Shown here in pieces: positions 1 through 6,376 of a stretch of 6,376 nucleotides of DNA. Position 1 is the stretch's first letter. Each line of letters opens with the position of its first letter. Origin of the DNA: Gallionellales bacterium CG03_land_8_20_14_0_80_55_15 (GTDB taxonomy: Bacteria; Pseudomonadota; Gammaproteobacteria; Burkholderiales; Gallionellaceae); NCBI GenBank assembly GCA_002780675.1, contig PEUR01000172.1:2125-8500 (forward strand). Reading direction: 5' to 3'. Under the pieces are notes generated by a model, which searched no databases, had not been told where the DNA came from, and saw only the letters and a list, made by a program, of their open reading frames with translations. The position numbers and the translations under genes are program-made.

Positions 1-18
1 TGCGAGTGCTAGTAACAT
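1..18 (-). CDS. mraY: MraY, phospho-N-acetylmuramoyl-pentapeptide transferase (first six codons only)
   Basis: Only the start is present: ATG at 18-16 followed by codons for LLALA, then the window ends. The identification rests on position, because mraY follows murF in the standard dcw order, and on the short hydrophobic start, which fits MraY proteins (E. coli begins MLVWLA). MraY is an integral membrane enzyme that transfers phospho-MurNAc-pentapeptide from the UDP-linked product of MurF to undecaprenyl phosphate, giving lipid I. The ATG shares one base with the murF stop (TAATG), and an AAGGAG ribosome binding site lies eight bases upstream. Six residues alone cannot prove the family. Confidence 0.72.
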
Positions 19-1481
19 TAGTGATTCTCCTTGATCAAGGAAGGGAAAAAAGCCAAGGAGGAGGGAGAAAAACCCGTAGCCCCCCCCTCCTTCTTACTTC
101 CCCCTTCTCCCTTGTCGGCCTCTACGCAATAGGCCACCACGCGTTCCATTTTCATAAAGCGCGAACCTTTCACCAGTACGGTGGTATGCGCATCCAGTTG
201 TTTTTCCAGCGCAGCTTGCAACGCCTCAAGACTGGCAAAGTGCTGTGCGTTGCTGCCGAATTCCTGTACTGCATTGCGGCTCAGTTCGCCCAAGGCATAA
301 AGCTGTTCGATGCCAGCCTGACGTGCCGCCCTGCCTATTTCCGCGTGGAAGTCGGCAGCGTTTTCACCCAATTCACCCATATCGCCCAACACCAGCAGAC
401 GACGGCCTTCAGCCTGTGCCAGCACGCTGATGGCCGCGTGCAATGAAGCCGGATTGGCGTTATAGGTATCATCTATGACAATCGCGCCGTGCCGGGCAGA
501 CTTGCGCTGCAAGCGTCCCGCCACACCAGAAAAGGCTTCGAGTCCGGCGACGATGCTTTCCAGCGGCAAATTCAATGCGATCGCCGCAGCCGTTGCCGCC
601 AGCGCATTGCGCGCGTTATGTTCGCCGGGCACCTGCAAGTCCGCCGTAAAGTCGCCCAGCGGGGTCTGTACATCCAGGCGCAAACCTGTTGTGCTTTTAT
701 GCCACACGCCACTGACATCGGCCTGTTGATTCAAGCCGAATTCCAGTAGCGAATTCGCCCCCGCCAACTTGCGCCAAAGCGGGGCGTGCTCGTCGTCGGC
801 ATTGATGATCGCGCTGCCGCCCTGTTGCAAACCCGCGAAAATCTCGCCTTTGGCAAAGGCCACCGCCTCTACCGACCCCATGCCAGCCAGGTGTGCGCCG
901 CTGGCATTGTTGATCAGCGCGACTTCTGGACGAGCCAACATCGTCAGGTAATCAATTTCGCCGGGATGGTTCATGCCCATTTCAATCACGGCATAACGAT
1001 GTTGCGCATTCAGTTGCAACAAGGTGAGCGGCAACCCGATGTCATTATTGAAATTACCCCTGGTTGCCAGCACCGCATCCTCGCTACCCGCAGCGACCCG
1101 CAGAATCGCAGCCAGCATTTCCTTGACCGTGGTCTTGCCGTTGCTGCCGGTAATCGCCACCAAAGGAATATCAAACCGGGTGCGCCAGTAAGCCGCCAGT
1201 TGACCCAGGGCAAGTCGCGTATCCGGCACGATGAGCAGCGGAATAAGCGATTCCTGATTCCTGATTCCTGCCCCCTCATTCACCAACGCGGCGACAGCAC
1301 CGCTTTGTGCGGCCTGGGCGATAAAATCTGCGCCATCAAAATGTTCGCCGCGCAACGCGACATACAAATCCCCCTGAGCCAATTTGCGTGTATCGGTGGA
1401 AACCTTGTCAAAAGTCACCTCGCCAACGTCTGCAAGCAGACTTGCGTGCAATACCCGTGCGGCTTCTGCAAGTAACATCAT
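18..1481 (-). CDS. murF: MurF, UDP-MurNAc-tripeptide--D-alanyl-D-alanine ligase
   Basis: MurF is the cytoplasmic ATP-dependent ligase that adds D-Ala-D-Ala to UDP-MurNAc-tripeptide, completing the pentapeptide precursor used by MraY. The 487-residue product shows an N-terminal substrate domain (STDTRKL near 28-34, VALRGEHFDG 41-50), the ATP-binding P-loop TGSNGKTT at 111-118, GNFNNDIGLPLT 142-153, IEMGMN 166-171, and the C-terminal domain motifs DDTYNANPAS 337-346, GDMGELG 366-372 and KGSRFMKME 438-446. E. coli MurF has about 452 residues. The surplus is mainly a C-terminal tail (about residues 454-487) rich in Gly, Ser, Lys and Phe and encoded by a low-complexity inverted repeat. A smaller surplus around residues 71-78 is encoded by a 7-base tandem repeat. 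The first ATG overlaps the murE stop as ATGA; the next codon is also ATG and could serve. Catalytic motifs are intact, so the enzyme should be active. Confidence 0.97.
   Translation of the reverse strand: MMLLAEAARVLHASLLADVGEVTFDKVSTDTRKLAQGDLYVALRGEHFDGADFIAQAAQSGAVAALVNEGAGIRNQESLIPLLIVPDTRLALGQLAAYWRTRFDIPLVAITGSNGKTTVKEMLAAILRVAAGSEDAVLATRGNFNNDIGLPLTLLQLNAQHRYAVIEMGMNHPGEIDYLTMLARPEVALINNASGAHLAGMGSVEAVAFAKGEIFAGLQQGGSAIINADDEHAPLWRKLAGANSLLEFGLNQQADVSGVWHKSTTGLRLDVQTPLGDFTADLQVPGEHNARNALAATAAAIALNLPLESIVAGLEAFSGVAGRLQRKSARHGAIVIDDTYNANPASLHAAISVLAQAEGRRLLVLGDMGELGENAADFHAEIGRAARQAGIEQLYALGELSRNAVQEFGSNAQHFASLEALQAALEKQLDAHTTVLVKGSRFMKMERVVAYCVEADKGEGGSKKEGGATGFSPSSLAFFPSLIKENH
27..41 (-). 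promoter_or_regulatory. mraY ribosome binding site inside a perfect 14-bp palindrome
   Basis: On the minus strand AAGGAG (32-27) stands eight bases before the mraY ATG, a strong Shine-Dalgarno sequence. It overlaps a perfect palindrome, TCCTTGATCAAGGA (28-41). In RNA this could fold as a 5-bp hairpin with a GAUC loop that pairs most of the ribosome binding site. The sequence facts are direct. That the fold hinders mraY initiation unless ribosomes arrive from murF is inference. Confidence 0.7.
37..113 (-). repeat. Low-complexity purine/pyrimidine imperfect inverted repeat at the murF end
   Basis: On the minus strand, bases 113-80 are purines except one T at 96. After a short spacer, the stretch 72-37 is almost all pyrimidines apart from a GG at 54-53. 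The two halves pair imperfectly: a solid 13-bp core (92-80 with 67-55) and patchy outer pairing of GGG/CCC and AA/TT blocks. The block encodes most of a MurF C-terminal tail that typical family members lack. It looks like an insertion or expansion of simple sequence that remained in frame. No target-site duplication or transposase is visible, so no mobile element class can be named. Confidence 0.6.
46..92 (-). terminator. Terminator-like hairpin plus T-run inside the murF 3' end
   Basis: On the coding (minus) strand, bases 92-80 (AAGGAGGGGGGGG) pair with 67-55 (CTCCCTCCTCCTT), giving 13 bp with two G-U pairs around a 12-base loop. After GGC (54-52) there is a run of six T (51-46). This is the shape of a Rho-independent terminator. 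It lies within translated murF sequence and before mraY, which is essential in known bacteria, so full termination is implausible. Partial termination or attenuation when translation lags is possible but untested, and the hairpin may be only a by-product of the inserted inverted repeat. Confidence 0.35.
1249..1269 (-). repeat. Three perfect tandem copies of a 7-base unit within murF
   Basis: The plus strand reads GATTCCT three times in a row (1249-1255, 1256-1262, 1263-1269), followed by one more G. Read as coding sequence it gives part of GIRNQES (about residues 72-78) in the N-terminal domain, just before the conserved LIVPDTRLALG. By recall, E. coli MurF is about five residues shorter here, so the repeat probably fills a surface loop. 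Three units make 21 bases and keep frame, whereas gain or loss of one unit would shift the frame. Confidence 0.85.
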
Positions 1482-3010
1482 TGCATGCCTCCCTCATTCC
1501 GAACATTCAGCGCAGACCATTCATTCAATGCTTGCACAGCTACAGCCACATCACTAAAAGGGTGCTTCACACCGTTAATCTCCTGATAATCTTCATGCCC
1601 CTTGCCCGCCAGCAGCACGGTATCGCCATGCCGCGCAAGCGCAATAGCGCGCGCGATGGCCGCCGCACGATCAACAATAATTTCGTGGCTGCCTGTCGCC
1701 ATGCCGGACACCACATCGGCAACGATGCTCTGCGGCGCTTCGCTGCGCGGGTTGTCGCTGGTGACGATGCAATGATCCGAAAACTTTTCCGCGATGCGCC
1801 CCATCATGGCGCGCTTGCCTTTATCCCGGTCACCGCCGCAACCGAACACACAGAGCAATTGACCACCCTTGCCCACACAGGCCTCGCGCAGCGCCAACAA
1901 TACTTTTTCCAGCGCGTCCGGCGTATGCGCATAGTCCACGACTACCGCAGGCTGCCCCAGCCCGCCTAACTGCTGCATTCTTCCTGCAACCGGCTGCACG
2001 GTGCTCAATGAGTCCACGGCAGCGTCGAGGTCAATATCGCTCACCAGCAACACAGCCAGCACGCCCAGCAGATTGGCTGCATTGAACCGCCCGACCAGCA
2101 CGCTGCGCAATGTTGCCGCCCCCCAATTCGAGCGGACTTCCAGACATATTCCCTTACTGCTCATTGCCAGCAACTTCCCATGCACCATGCGCATACCGCT
2201 GCGTTCTGCCAGCCTTAGCGCGTTATCGCTCAAGCCGTAACCCACGACTTCGACCTGCGCATCCCGCCATTGCGACACCAGTTCCGCCCCGAACTCATCA
2301 TCCAGATTCACGACGGCAAATTTGAGCGTTGGCCAGGCAAATAATTTACGTTTGGCAGACGCGTAGTGCCGCATGTCGCCGTGATAATCGAGATGGTCGC
2401 GGCTCAAATTAGTGAGCAACGCCACATCGAAATGAACGCCATTGACACGCCCTTGCTCCAGCGCATGAGAGGACACTTCCATCGCCACGGCTCGTGCGCC
2501 CTGTTGCAGGTAATCGGCCAGCAGGCCATGCACCCGAATCGCATCCGGCGTAGTGTTCGAGGTTGCCTGCAAGGCATCGGAAAATCCGTTGCCCAGCGTG
2601 CCGATCAGGGCACATTTCTTGTTTGCGTCACCCAGAGCCCGGGCAATCCAGTGACAGGTCGAAGTCTTGCCATTCGTGCCGGTCACGCCCACCATCCATA
2701 AATGTTGCGAGGGTTCGCCATACACCGCATCGGCCAGCCAACCCGCCTTGTGACGCAAATCCGTCACCGCCAGACTGGGAACTCCAGCGTATTGCGCTTC
2801 CCGGAAATACCCGGACTGTTCGTAAATCACGGCATTCGCACCCTGCGCGATGGCCTGAGCGATAAACCGGCGACCATCGGTTTTTTCACCGGGATAGGCG
2901 ACAAAAGTATCTCCGCCACGCACCTCCCGGCTGTCAGTGACCAACCGGCTTACAGCAACGCCGAGTTGCTGCATTTGCCGAATCAGCATCTTGTGCAGGT
3001 CTGAGTTCAT
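1478..3010 (-). CDS. murE: MurE, UDP-MurNAc-L-Ala-D-Glu--2,6-diaminopimelate ligase
   Basis: MurE is the cytoplasmic ATP-dependent ligase that adds the third amino acid of the stem peptide. The 510-residue product is of usual length. Visible motifs: VTDSREV 24-30 and TFVAYPGEKTDGRRFI 35-50 in the UDP-binding domain; P-loop TGTNGKTS 110-117; SNTTPD 151-156; MEVSSHAL 177-184; NLSRDHLDYHG 201-211; a lysine in YASAKRKLF (K220) at the site carbamylated in the family; GRFNAANLLG 307-316; PVAGRMQ 340-346; VVVDYAHTPDALEKV 356-370; FGCGGDRDKGKR 389-400; and GKGHE 469-473. DNPR at 419-422 is the signature associated with meso-diaminopimelate rather than lysine, so the wall is predicted to be the Gram-negative DAP type. 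It overlaps ftsI upstream and murF downstream by four bases each (ATGA). The C-terminus ends in VRNEGGMQ beyond the family core. Confidence 0.98.
   Translation of the reverse strand: MNSDLHKMLIRQMQQLGVAVSRLVTDSREVRGGDTFVAYPGEKTDGRRFIAQAIAQGANAVIYEQSGYFREAQYAGVPSLAVTDLRHKAGWLADAVYGEPSQHLWMVGVTGTNGKTSTCHWIARALGDANKKCALIGTLGNGFSDALQATSNTTPDAIRVHGLLADYLQQGARAVAMEVSSHALEQGRVNGVHFDVALLTNLSRDHLDYHGDMRHYASAKRKLFAWPTLKFAVVNLDDEFGAELVSQWRDAQVEVVGYGLSDNALRLAERSGMRMVHGKLLAMSSKGICLEVRSNWGAATLRSVLVGRFNAANLLGVLAVLLVSDIDLDAAVDSLSTVQPVAGRMQQLGGLGQPAVVVDYAHTPDALEKVLLALREACVGKGGQLLCVFGCGGDRDKGKRAMMGRIAEKFSDHCIVTSDNPRSEAPQSIVADVVSGMATGSHEIIVDRAAAIARAIALARHGDTVLLAGKGHEDYQEINGVKHPFSDVAVAVQALNEWSALNVRNEGGMQ
1488..1492 (-). 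promoter_or_regulatory. Ribosome binding site of murF
   Basis: GGAGG on the minus strand, inside the last codons of murE, lies six bases before the first murF ATG (1481-1479) and nine before the second (1478-1476). The spacing suits either start, but the first also forms the ATGA overlap with the murE stop and is preferred. Confidence 0.75.
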
Positions 3011-4764
3011 ATCTCCTCCCTGCTGTTCTCTGCATCATCGGGCGGCGTAATGACATTTTCCATCGGCGCATCATTCGGCACATTGAGCAAATGCAAGGTT
3101 TCATTCATCACCAGACTGAATACCGGTGCCGCCACCAGCCCACCGTAATATTCGCCCGTTGGCTCATCTATCATCACGGCAACAATCAGGCGCGGATTAG
3201 AGGCGGGCGCGAAACCGACAAATGAGGCGACATAGCGGTTGACGTAATGCCGACCGTCTACCTTATGCGCCGTACCGGTTTTACCGGCCACGCGGTATCC
3301 CGCAACTCTTGCCTGTGTTGCCGTGCCACCGGGCAAGACCACCGATTCGAGCATGACGCGCATTTCTGCCGCCGTTTTACTGGAAAAAACCCGATGCCCG
3401 ATGGCGGGGGTATCGAGTTTGAGCAAAGAGACCGGCTTAATCTCACCGTCGTTGGTAAACACGGTATAGGCGCGCGTCAATTGCAGCAGGTTGACCGCGA
3501 TACCGTTACCAAATGCCATGTTCGCCTGCTCGATGGGTTTCCAGTTATCGGCAGCACGCAACAGCCCCACCGCTTCGCCGGGGAAGCGACTGCCGGTATG
3601 CGACCCGAATCCGGCATCCGAAAAACTTTGCCATAACACTTTGGGCTCCAGCGACAACGCAATCTTGGCAGCGCCGACATTGCTGGAATGTTGTATTACC
3701 TGAGCCACGGTCAGCACCGGAAAAGCATGGGTATCGTGTATTTTCCGGTTGCCTACCGTGAATACACCGTTTTCGGTATTGATCAGCGTGTCGGGTTTCA
3801 CTTTGCCTTGTTCCAGCCCCGTGGCAACGGTAAACGGTTTCATGGTTGAGCCGGGCTCGAAGACATCCGCCACGGCACGATTACGCATCGCTTGCGGATT
3901 GGCGCGGCCGCGATTGTTGGGATTAAAACTGGGATAATTTGCCAACGCCAGCACTTCCCCGCTCTTCGCATCCAGCACCACCACCGCCCCTGCCTTGGCG
4001 CGATGTTGCTGCACGGCCAGCTTCAATTCACGATAAGCCAGATGCTGCACCTTTAAATCCAGACTGAGCGTGATGTTGCCGCCTGGCTTGGGTGGCAACA
4101 AACTGCCCGCATCTTCGACGATATGACCGCGCCTGTCCTTGATTACCCGCTGACTGCCGTGCTTCCCGGTCAACTGCCCTTGCAGCACCAGCTCCAGCCC
4201 CTCCTGCCCGTTATCATCCTGCCCGGTAAAGCCCAGCGTCTGGGCAATTTCTTCGCCAGCGGGGTAATAGCGCCGATATTCGCGTTGCAGGGAAACCCCT
4301 GGCAAATTCAGGCGAGTCACACCTCCCGCCTGTTCTGGCGGAAGCTGCCGCTTCAAGTACACAAAATCACGCGAAACATCCGCGAGACGTTCGCGCACTT
4401 CATTGACCGGCATAGCCAATGCCTGCGATAAACGATTTAGCTGATTTGCGTCAATCCTGGCGTTCTTTGGGTCACCCATTTGAATATCCGCAGGACTAGC
4501 CCAAACCGATTCGACGGGGGTACTGACAGCCAACGGCTCGCCATTGCGATCCGTCATCATGCCGCGATGCGCGCTAACCTCAATCACCCGGCTATAACGC
4601 TGATTGCCTTTTTCCTGCAAAAATTCGTCGTGTATGCCTTGCAAATAAACCGCCCGAATGACCAAACCAAGCAGACACAACAGAATCAACCCGAACAGTA
4701 CAGCCGCACGCCATCCCGGCAATCTCGCCGCGACTTTGTCCCTTGTGCTGTTCATGTCATTCAT
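3007..4764 (-). CDS. ftsI: FtsI (PBP3), septal peptidoglycan DD-transpeptidase
   Basis: FtsI is the monofunctional class B penicillin-binding protein that crosslinks septal peptidoglycan; it is anchored in the inner membrane with its catalytic domain in the periplasm and works with FtsW and FtsQLB. The product has 585 residues (E. coli 588). A short cytoplasmic N-terminus precedes one membrane segment at about 19-42 (rich in Leu, Val and Ile). The pedestal domain follows, with RGMMTDRNGEPLAVS at 67-81, RRYYPAGE 164-171 and EGLE 188-191. The transpeptidase domain contains STMK at 306-309 (nucleophile Ser306), SSN at 360-362 and KTG at 495-497, all intact. ATG at 4764 overlaps the ftsL stop as ATGA. 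A second in-frame ATG three codons on lacks a better ribosome binding site, and the upstream GGCAGGGC is only a weak one. The C-terminal tail after about residue 562 is polar and acidic. Confidence 0.98.
   Translation of the reverse strand: MNDMNSTRDKVAARLPGWRAAVLFGLILLCLLGLVIRAVYLQGIHDEFLQEKGNQRYSRVIEVSAHRGMMTDRNGEPLAVSTPVESVWASPADIQMGDPKNARIDANQLNRLSQALAMPVNEVRERLADVSRDFVYLKRQLPPEQAGGVTRLNLPGVSLQREYRRYYPAGEEIAQTLGFTGQDDNGQEGLELVLQGQLTGKHGSQRVIKDRRGHIVEDAGSLLPPKPGGNITLSLDLKVQHLAYRELKLAVQQHRAKAGAVVVLDAKSGEVLALANYPSFNPNNRGRANPQAMRNRAVADVFEPGSTMKPFTVATGLEQGKVKPDTLINTENGVFTVGNRKIHDTHAFPVLTVAQVIQHSSNVGAAKIALSLEPKVLWQSFSDAGFGSHTGSRFPGEAVGLLRAADNWKPIEQANMAFGNGIAVNLLQLTRAYTVFTNDGEIKPVSLLKLDTPAIGHRVFSSKTAAEMRVMLESVVLPGGTATQARVAGYRVAGKTGTAHKVDGRHYVNRYVASFVGFAPASNPRLIVAVMIDEPTGEYYGGLVAAPVFSLVMNETLHLLNVPNDAPMENVITPPDDAENSREEI
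3015..3019 (-). promoter_or_regulatory. Ribosome binding site of murE
   Basis: The minus strand reads GGGAGGAGAT directly before the murE ATG (3010-3008), a purine-rich Shine-Dalgarno sequence lying in the final codons of ftsI. Spacing is short (about four bases from GGAGG). It supports the ATGA-overlapping start as the true one. Confidence 0.75.
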
Positions 4765-5057
4765 GGTTGCCCTGCCCTGACTTTAGGCTCTATGCGTATA
4801 AACCTGACTTGCTCTTTCTGCGGCAAGGTCATTTGCAAACGCTGCGACGCGATGCTTTCCACCCTTGCCGGAGCAGCCCAGGTGCTTTGCTCCAACTGCA
4901 ACTGCCCCCACTCGACTTCCATCTCGATGGCGTGATCTTTTTCCTGCTGCATGGCGATGAACAATTTGCGCGCCTGGTGCTGTAACGAAACGATGCTTAA
5001 CGCGCTCAGCACCACCAACACCAGCAGCAACACATTCCATAAACCGCTACGCCGCAT
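4761..5057 (-). CDS. ftsL: FtsL, divisome bitopic membrane protein
   Basis: FtsL is a small inner-membrane division protein that joins FtsB and FtsQ and activates FtsWI at the septum. From the ATG at 5057 the product has 98 residues. It has a short basic N-terminus (MRRSG), a single hydrophobic segment at about 6-26, then a periplasmic coiled-coil-like helix at about 27-60, and the family's most conserved stretch, [11 protein letters not shown] (47-57) followed by [13 protein letters not shown] (64-76), which aligns with E. coli EWRNLILEE and SRVERIATEKLQM. A GTG directly before the ATG (5060-5058) is an alternative start that adds one residue. No strong ribosome binding site is seen, and the start lies 11 bases inside the rsmH end, so translational coupling is likely. 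FtsL sequences are poorly conserved, but position and C-terminal match agree. Confidence 0.93.
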   Translation of the reverse strand: MRRSGLWNVLLLVLVVLSALSIVSLQHQARKLFIAMQQEKDHAIEMEVEWGQLQLEQSTWAAPARVESIASQRLQMTLPQKEQVRFIRIEPKVRAGQP

Positions 5058-5994
5058 CACTGCGTTCCGCCACCCGCATCACTGCGCTGCGCGCACGCGG
5101 ATTAAGCTGTAACTCGGTTTGACCCGCACGCACCGCTTTACCTACACCGCGCAATTTCCCCTGCGGCACTTCGCTGGCGCGAATCGGCACATTGCGCGGC
5201 AGTTTGTCTGCCTCAACCATGTCGCGCACGAAATGCTTGACCATGCGATCTTCCAGCGAATGAAAACTGATCACCACCAGACGCCCCCCTGTTTTCAACC
5301 GCGCGACACACGTCGGCAAAACTCGCTCAAGCTCTGCGAGTTCTTGATTGATATAAATCCGTATAGCTTGAAAGGTGCGCGTGGCGGGATTTTTTCCTGG
5401 CTCGCGGGTACGCACCGCTTGGCTAACCAGCTCGACAAGTTGCCCCGTGGTCTCGATGGGCTGCGTCTCCCGCGCCGCAACAAGCGATCTTGCAATCTGC
5501 CTAGCAAACCGTTCTTCGCCGTAATCATGTATCACCTCCGCCAACAAACTTTCTTCTGCCGTTGCCAGCCACTGCGCGGCAGTCATGCCTTTGCTTGTGT
5601 CCATGCGCATATCCAGCATTGCATCAAACCTGAAACTGAAACCCCGTTCCGCCTCATCCAGTTGCGGCGAGGACACGCCAAGATCCAGCAAAATGCCATC
5701 CACCTTTTCAATGCCCAACCCGTCCAGCACCTCTGAAAGCTGCGCAAAACCGCTATGCACCAACTGAAAACGCGTGTCATTCCACGGCTTTCCCATCTGG
5801 CGACCACAAGCAATAGCCGCCAAATCCTTATCCAGCGCAATCAATCTGCCCGATGCGCCCAAGTGCTGCAAAATCAAGGCACTGTGCCCACCCCGGCCAA
5901 ACGTGCAATCCACATAAATCCCATCCGGTTTGATGGCGAGCGCTGCAACCGCCTCAGACAGCAAAACGGTGGTATGCGTCAGCTCCTCGCTCAC
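5047..5994 (-). CDS. rsmH: RsmH (MraW), 16S rRNA (cytosine-1402-N4)-methyltransferase
   Basis: RsmH uses S-adenosylmethionine to methylate N4 of C1402 in the 16S rRNA decoding centre. With a GTG start at 5994 the product has 315 residues (E. coli 313). Motifs: [10 protein letters not shown] 7-16 (the N-terminal family hallmark), TFGRGGHS 31-38 (SAM-binding loop), ALDKD 53-57, [23 protein letters not shown] at 99-121, LDMRMD 127-132, [12 protein letters not shown] 158-169, [14 protein letters not shown] 203-216, ISFHSLEDR 242-250 and [14 protein letters not shown] at 298-311. The open frame continues upstream to an ATG at 6069, but those 25 codons lie wholly inside mraZ and match nothing in the family. 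GTG forms a GTGA overlap with the mraZ stop and has AAGG (6007-6004) nine bases before it. The stop is TAG at 5049-5047. Confidence 0.97.
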   Translation of the reverse strand: MSEELTHTTVLLSEAVAALAIKPDGIYVDCTFGRGGHSALILQHLGASGRLIALDKDLAAIACGRQMGKPWNDTRFQLVHSGFAQLSEVLDGLGIEKVDGILLDLGVSSPQLDEAERGFSFRFDAMLDMRMDTSKGMTAAQWLATAEESLLAEVIHDYGEERFARQIARSLVAARETQPIETTGQLVELVSQAVRTREPGKNPATRTFQAIRIYINQELAELERVLPTCVARLKTGGRLVVISFHSLEDRMVKHFVRDMVEADKLPRNVPIRASEVPQGKLRGVGKAVRAGQTELQLNPRARSAVMRVAERSDAA

Positions 5995-6376
5995 AGCGAG
6001 AAACCTTGCAGCTCGGGCGGCAATTCGCCGCTCATGAAGGACAGCGCAGCATCCTTCTGAGCCTGCCACTTCGCTTCATCCCACACCTCGAATTTATGCC
6101 CCTGACCCACCAGCATCACACGCTTGTCCAGCGTGGCGTAGCTGCGCAAGGCAGGAGAAACCAACACGCGTCCCGCGTTATCCATCGTCACGTCTTCCGC
6201 ATAACCGACCAGCAAGCGCTGCAAAGCGCGCATCTTCGGGTTGAACGCGGACAGCTTGAGCAAATTGTCGCGTATCGGTTCCCACGCGGGCAGCGGGTAG
6301 AGCAACAGACAACCATCCGCATCGGCGGTCAGCACCAGGCTACCCGCACAGGTTTCCAGCAGCTCTTCACGATACT
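5991..6376 (-). CDS. mraZ: MraZ, dcw cluster transcriptional regulator (5' end outside the window)
   Basis: MraZ is an AbrB/SpoVT-fold DNA-binding protein that binds direct repeats upstream of its own gene and represses the dcw cluster in E. coli. The frame is open to the window edge. It gives 127 complete residues starting [12 protein letters not shown] and running through [62 protein letters not shown] and the C-terminal [10 protein letters not shown]. These match E. coli MraZ stretch by stretch ([50 protein letters not shown]). The second DxxGR-type motif is present; the first lies in the missing part, which should be about 21 residues by comparison. The promoter and MraZ operator repeats would also lie beyond 6376. 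An internal GTG at 6335 is not the start, because conserved sequence continues upstream of it. The stop TGA (5993-5991) overlaps the rsmH GTG. Confidence 0.96.
   Translation of the reverse strand, partial: YREELLETCAGSLVLTADADGCLLLYPLPAWEPIRDNLLKLSAFNPKMRALQRLLVGYAEDVTMDNAGRVLVSPALRSYATLDKRVMLVGQGHKFEVWDEAKWQAQKDAALSFMSGELPPELQGFSL

Noticed and set aside
786..1475. Long plus-strand open frame of 229 codons opposite murF
   Set aside because: It lies wholly antisense to a clear MurF with intact motifs, shows no recognisable family features, and is expected as a shadow in moderately GC-rich coding DNA.
16..1481. Similar start regions of mraY and murF (both contain ATGTTACT)
   Set aside because: Only eight identical bases followed by scattered matches; both proteins simply begin with Met-Leu-Leu, so duplication is not supported.
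1388..1969. Plus-strand open frame of 193 codons across the murE/murF junction
   Set aside because: Antisense to the conserved C-terminal half of MurE and the MurF start; no independent support such as a family motif.
5119..5736. Plus-strand open frame of 205 codons opposite rsmH
   Set aside because: Antisense shadow of rsmH; its composition (many His, Arg, Gln and Cys) is typical of reverse-complement coding sequence and there is no recognisable domain.
5995..6069. 25-codon N-terminal extension of RsmH from the upstream ATG
   Set aside because: It lies entirely inside the conserved mraZ 3' end and has no counterpart in RsmH proteins; the GTG at 5994 gives the standard length.
6333..6335. 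GTG at 6335 as the start of MraZ
   Set aside because: The frame stays open to the window edge and encodes [12 protein letters not shown], which matches conserved MraZ sequence, so the gene begins outside the window.
1..6376. A new defence, mobile or regulatory system in the window
   Set aside because: All bases are accounted for by conserved dcw genes in standard order; there is no transposase, integrase, CRISPR-like array, tRNA or unknown gene.

Overview
The window is a segment of the division and cell wall (dcw) gene cluster of a Gram-negative proteobacterium, read entirely from the minus strand. Five complete genes lie between two partial ones. In transcription order they are mraZ (3' part), rsmH (mraW), ftsL, ftsI, murE, murF, and the first six codons of mraY. 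This is the classical dcw order. The proteins resemble their Escherichia coli counterparts throughout, and MurE carries the DNPR signature of meso-diaminopimelate-adding enzymes. The style of the sequences suggests a betaproteobacterium, perhaps of the Nitrosomonadales/Gallionellaceae type; that placement is an impression and was not tested by any search.

Layout, from right to left: mraZ (5991 to beyond 6376) overlaps rsmH (5047-5994) through GTGA. The rsmH end runs about 11 bases into ftsL (4761-5057). FtsL, ftsI (3007-4764), murE (1478-3010) and murF (18-1481) are chained by ATGA overlaps, and murF ends in TAATG, whose ATG opens mraY. There is no intergenic base in the window, so there is no obvious internal promoter, RNA gene, mobile gene or CRISPR array, and every long plus-strand reading frame is an antisense shadow.

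The genes form one functional line. MraZ is the cluster regulator, RsmH methylates 16S rRNA, FtsL and FtsI are septal divisome proteins, and MurE, MurF and MraY carry out successive cytoplasmic and membrane steps of peptidoglycan precursor synthesis.

The unusual part is in murF. Its 3' end carries an extra, low-complexity tail of about 34 codons. At DNA level this tail is a purine-rich/pyrimidine-rich imperfect inverted repeat. It includes a 13-bp GC-rich hairpin followed by six T on the coding strand, which looks like an intrinsic terminator, and then a 14-bp perfect palindrome that contains the mraY ribosome binding site. A second simple-sequence insert, three perfect copies of a 7-base unit, sits in the N-terminal domain of the same gene. 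I see no new biological system here; the murF-mraY junction is the one place that merits a closer look.
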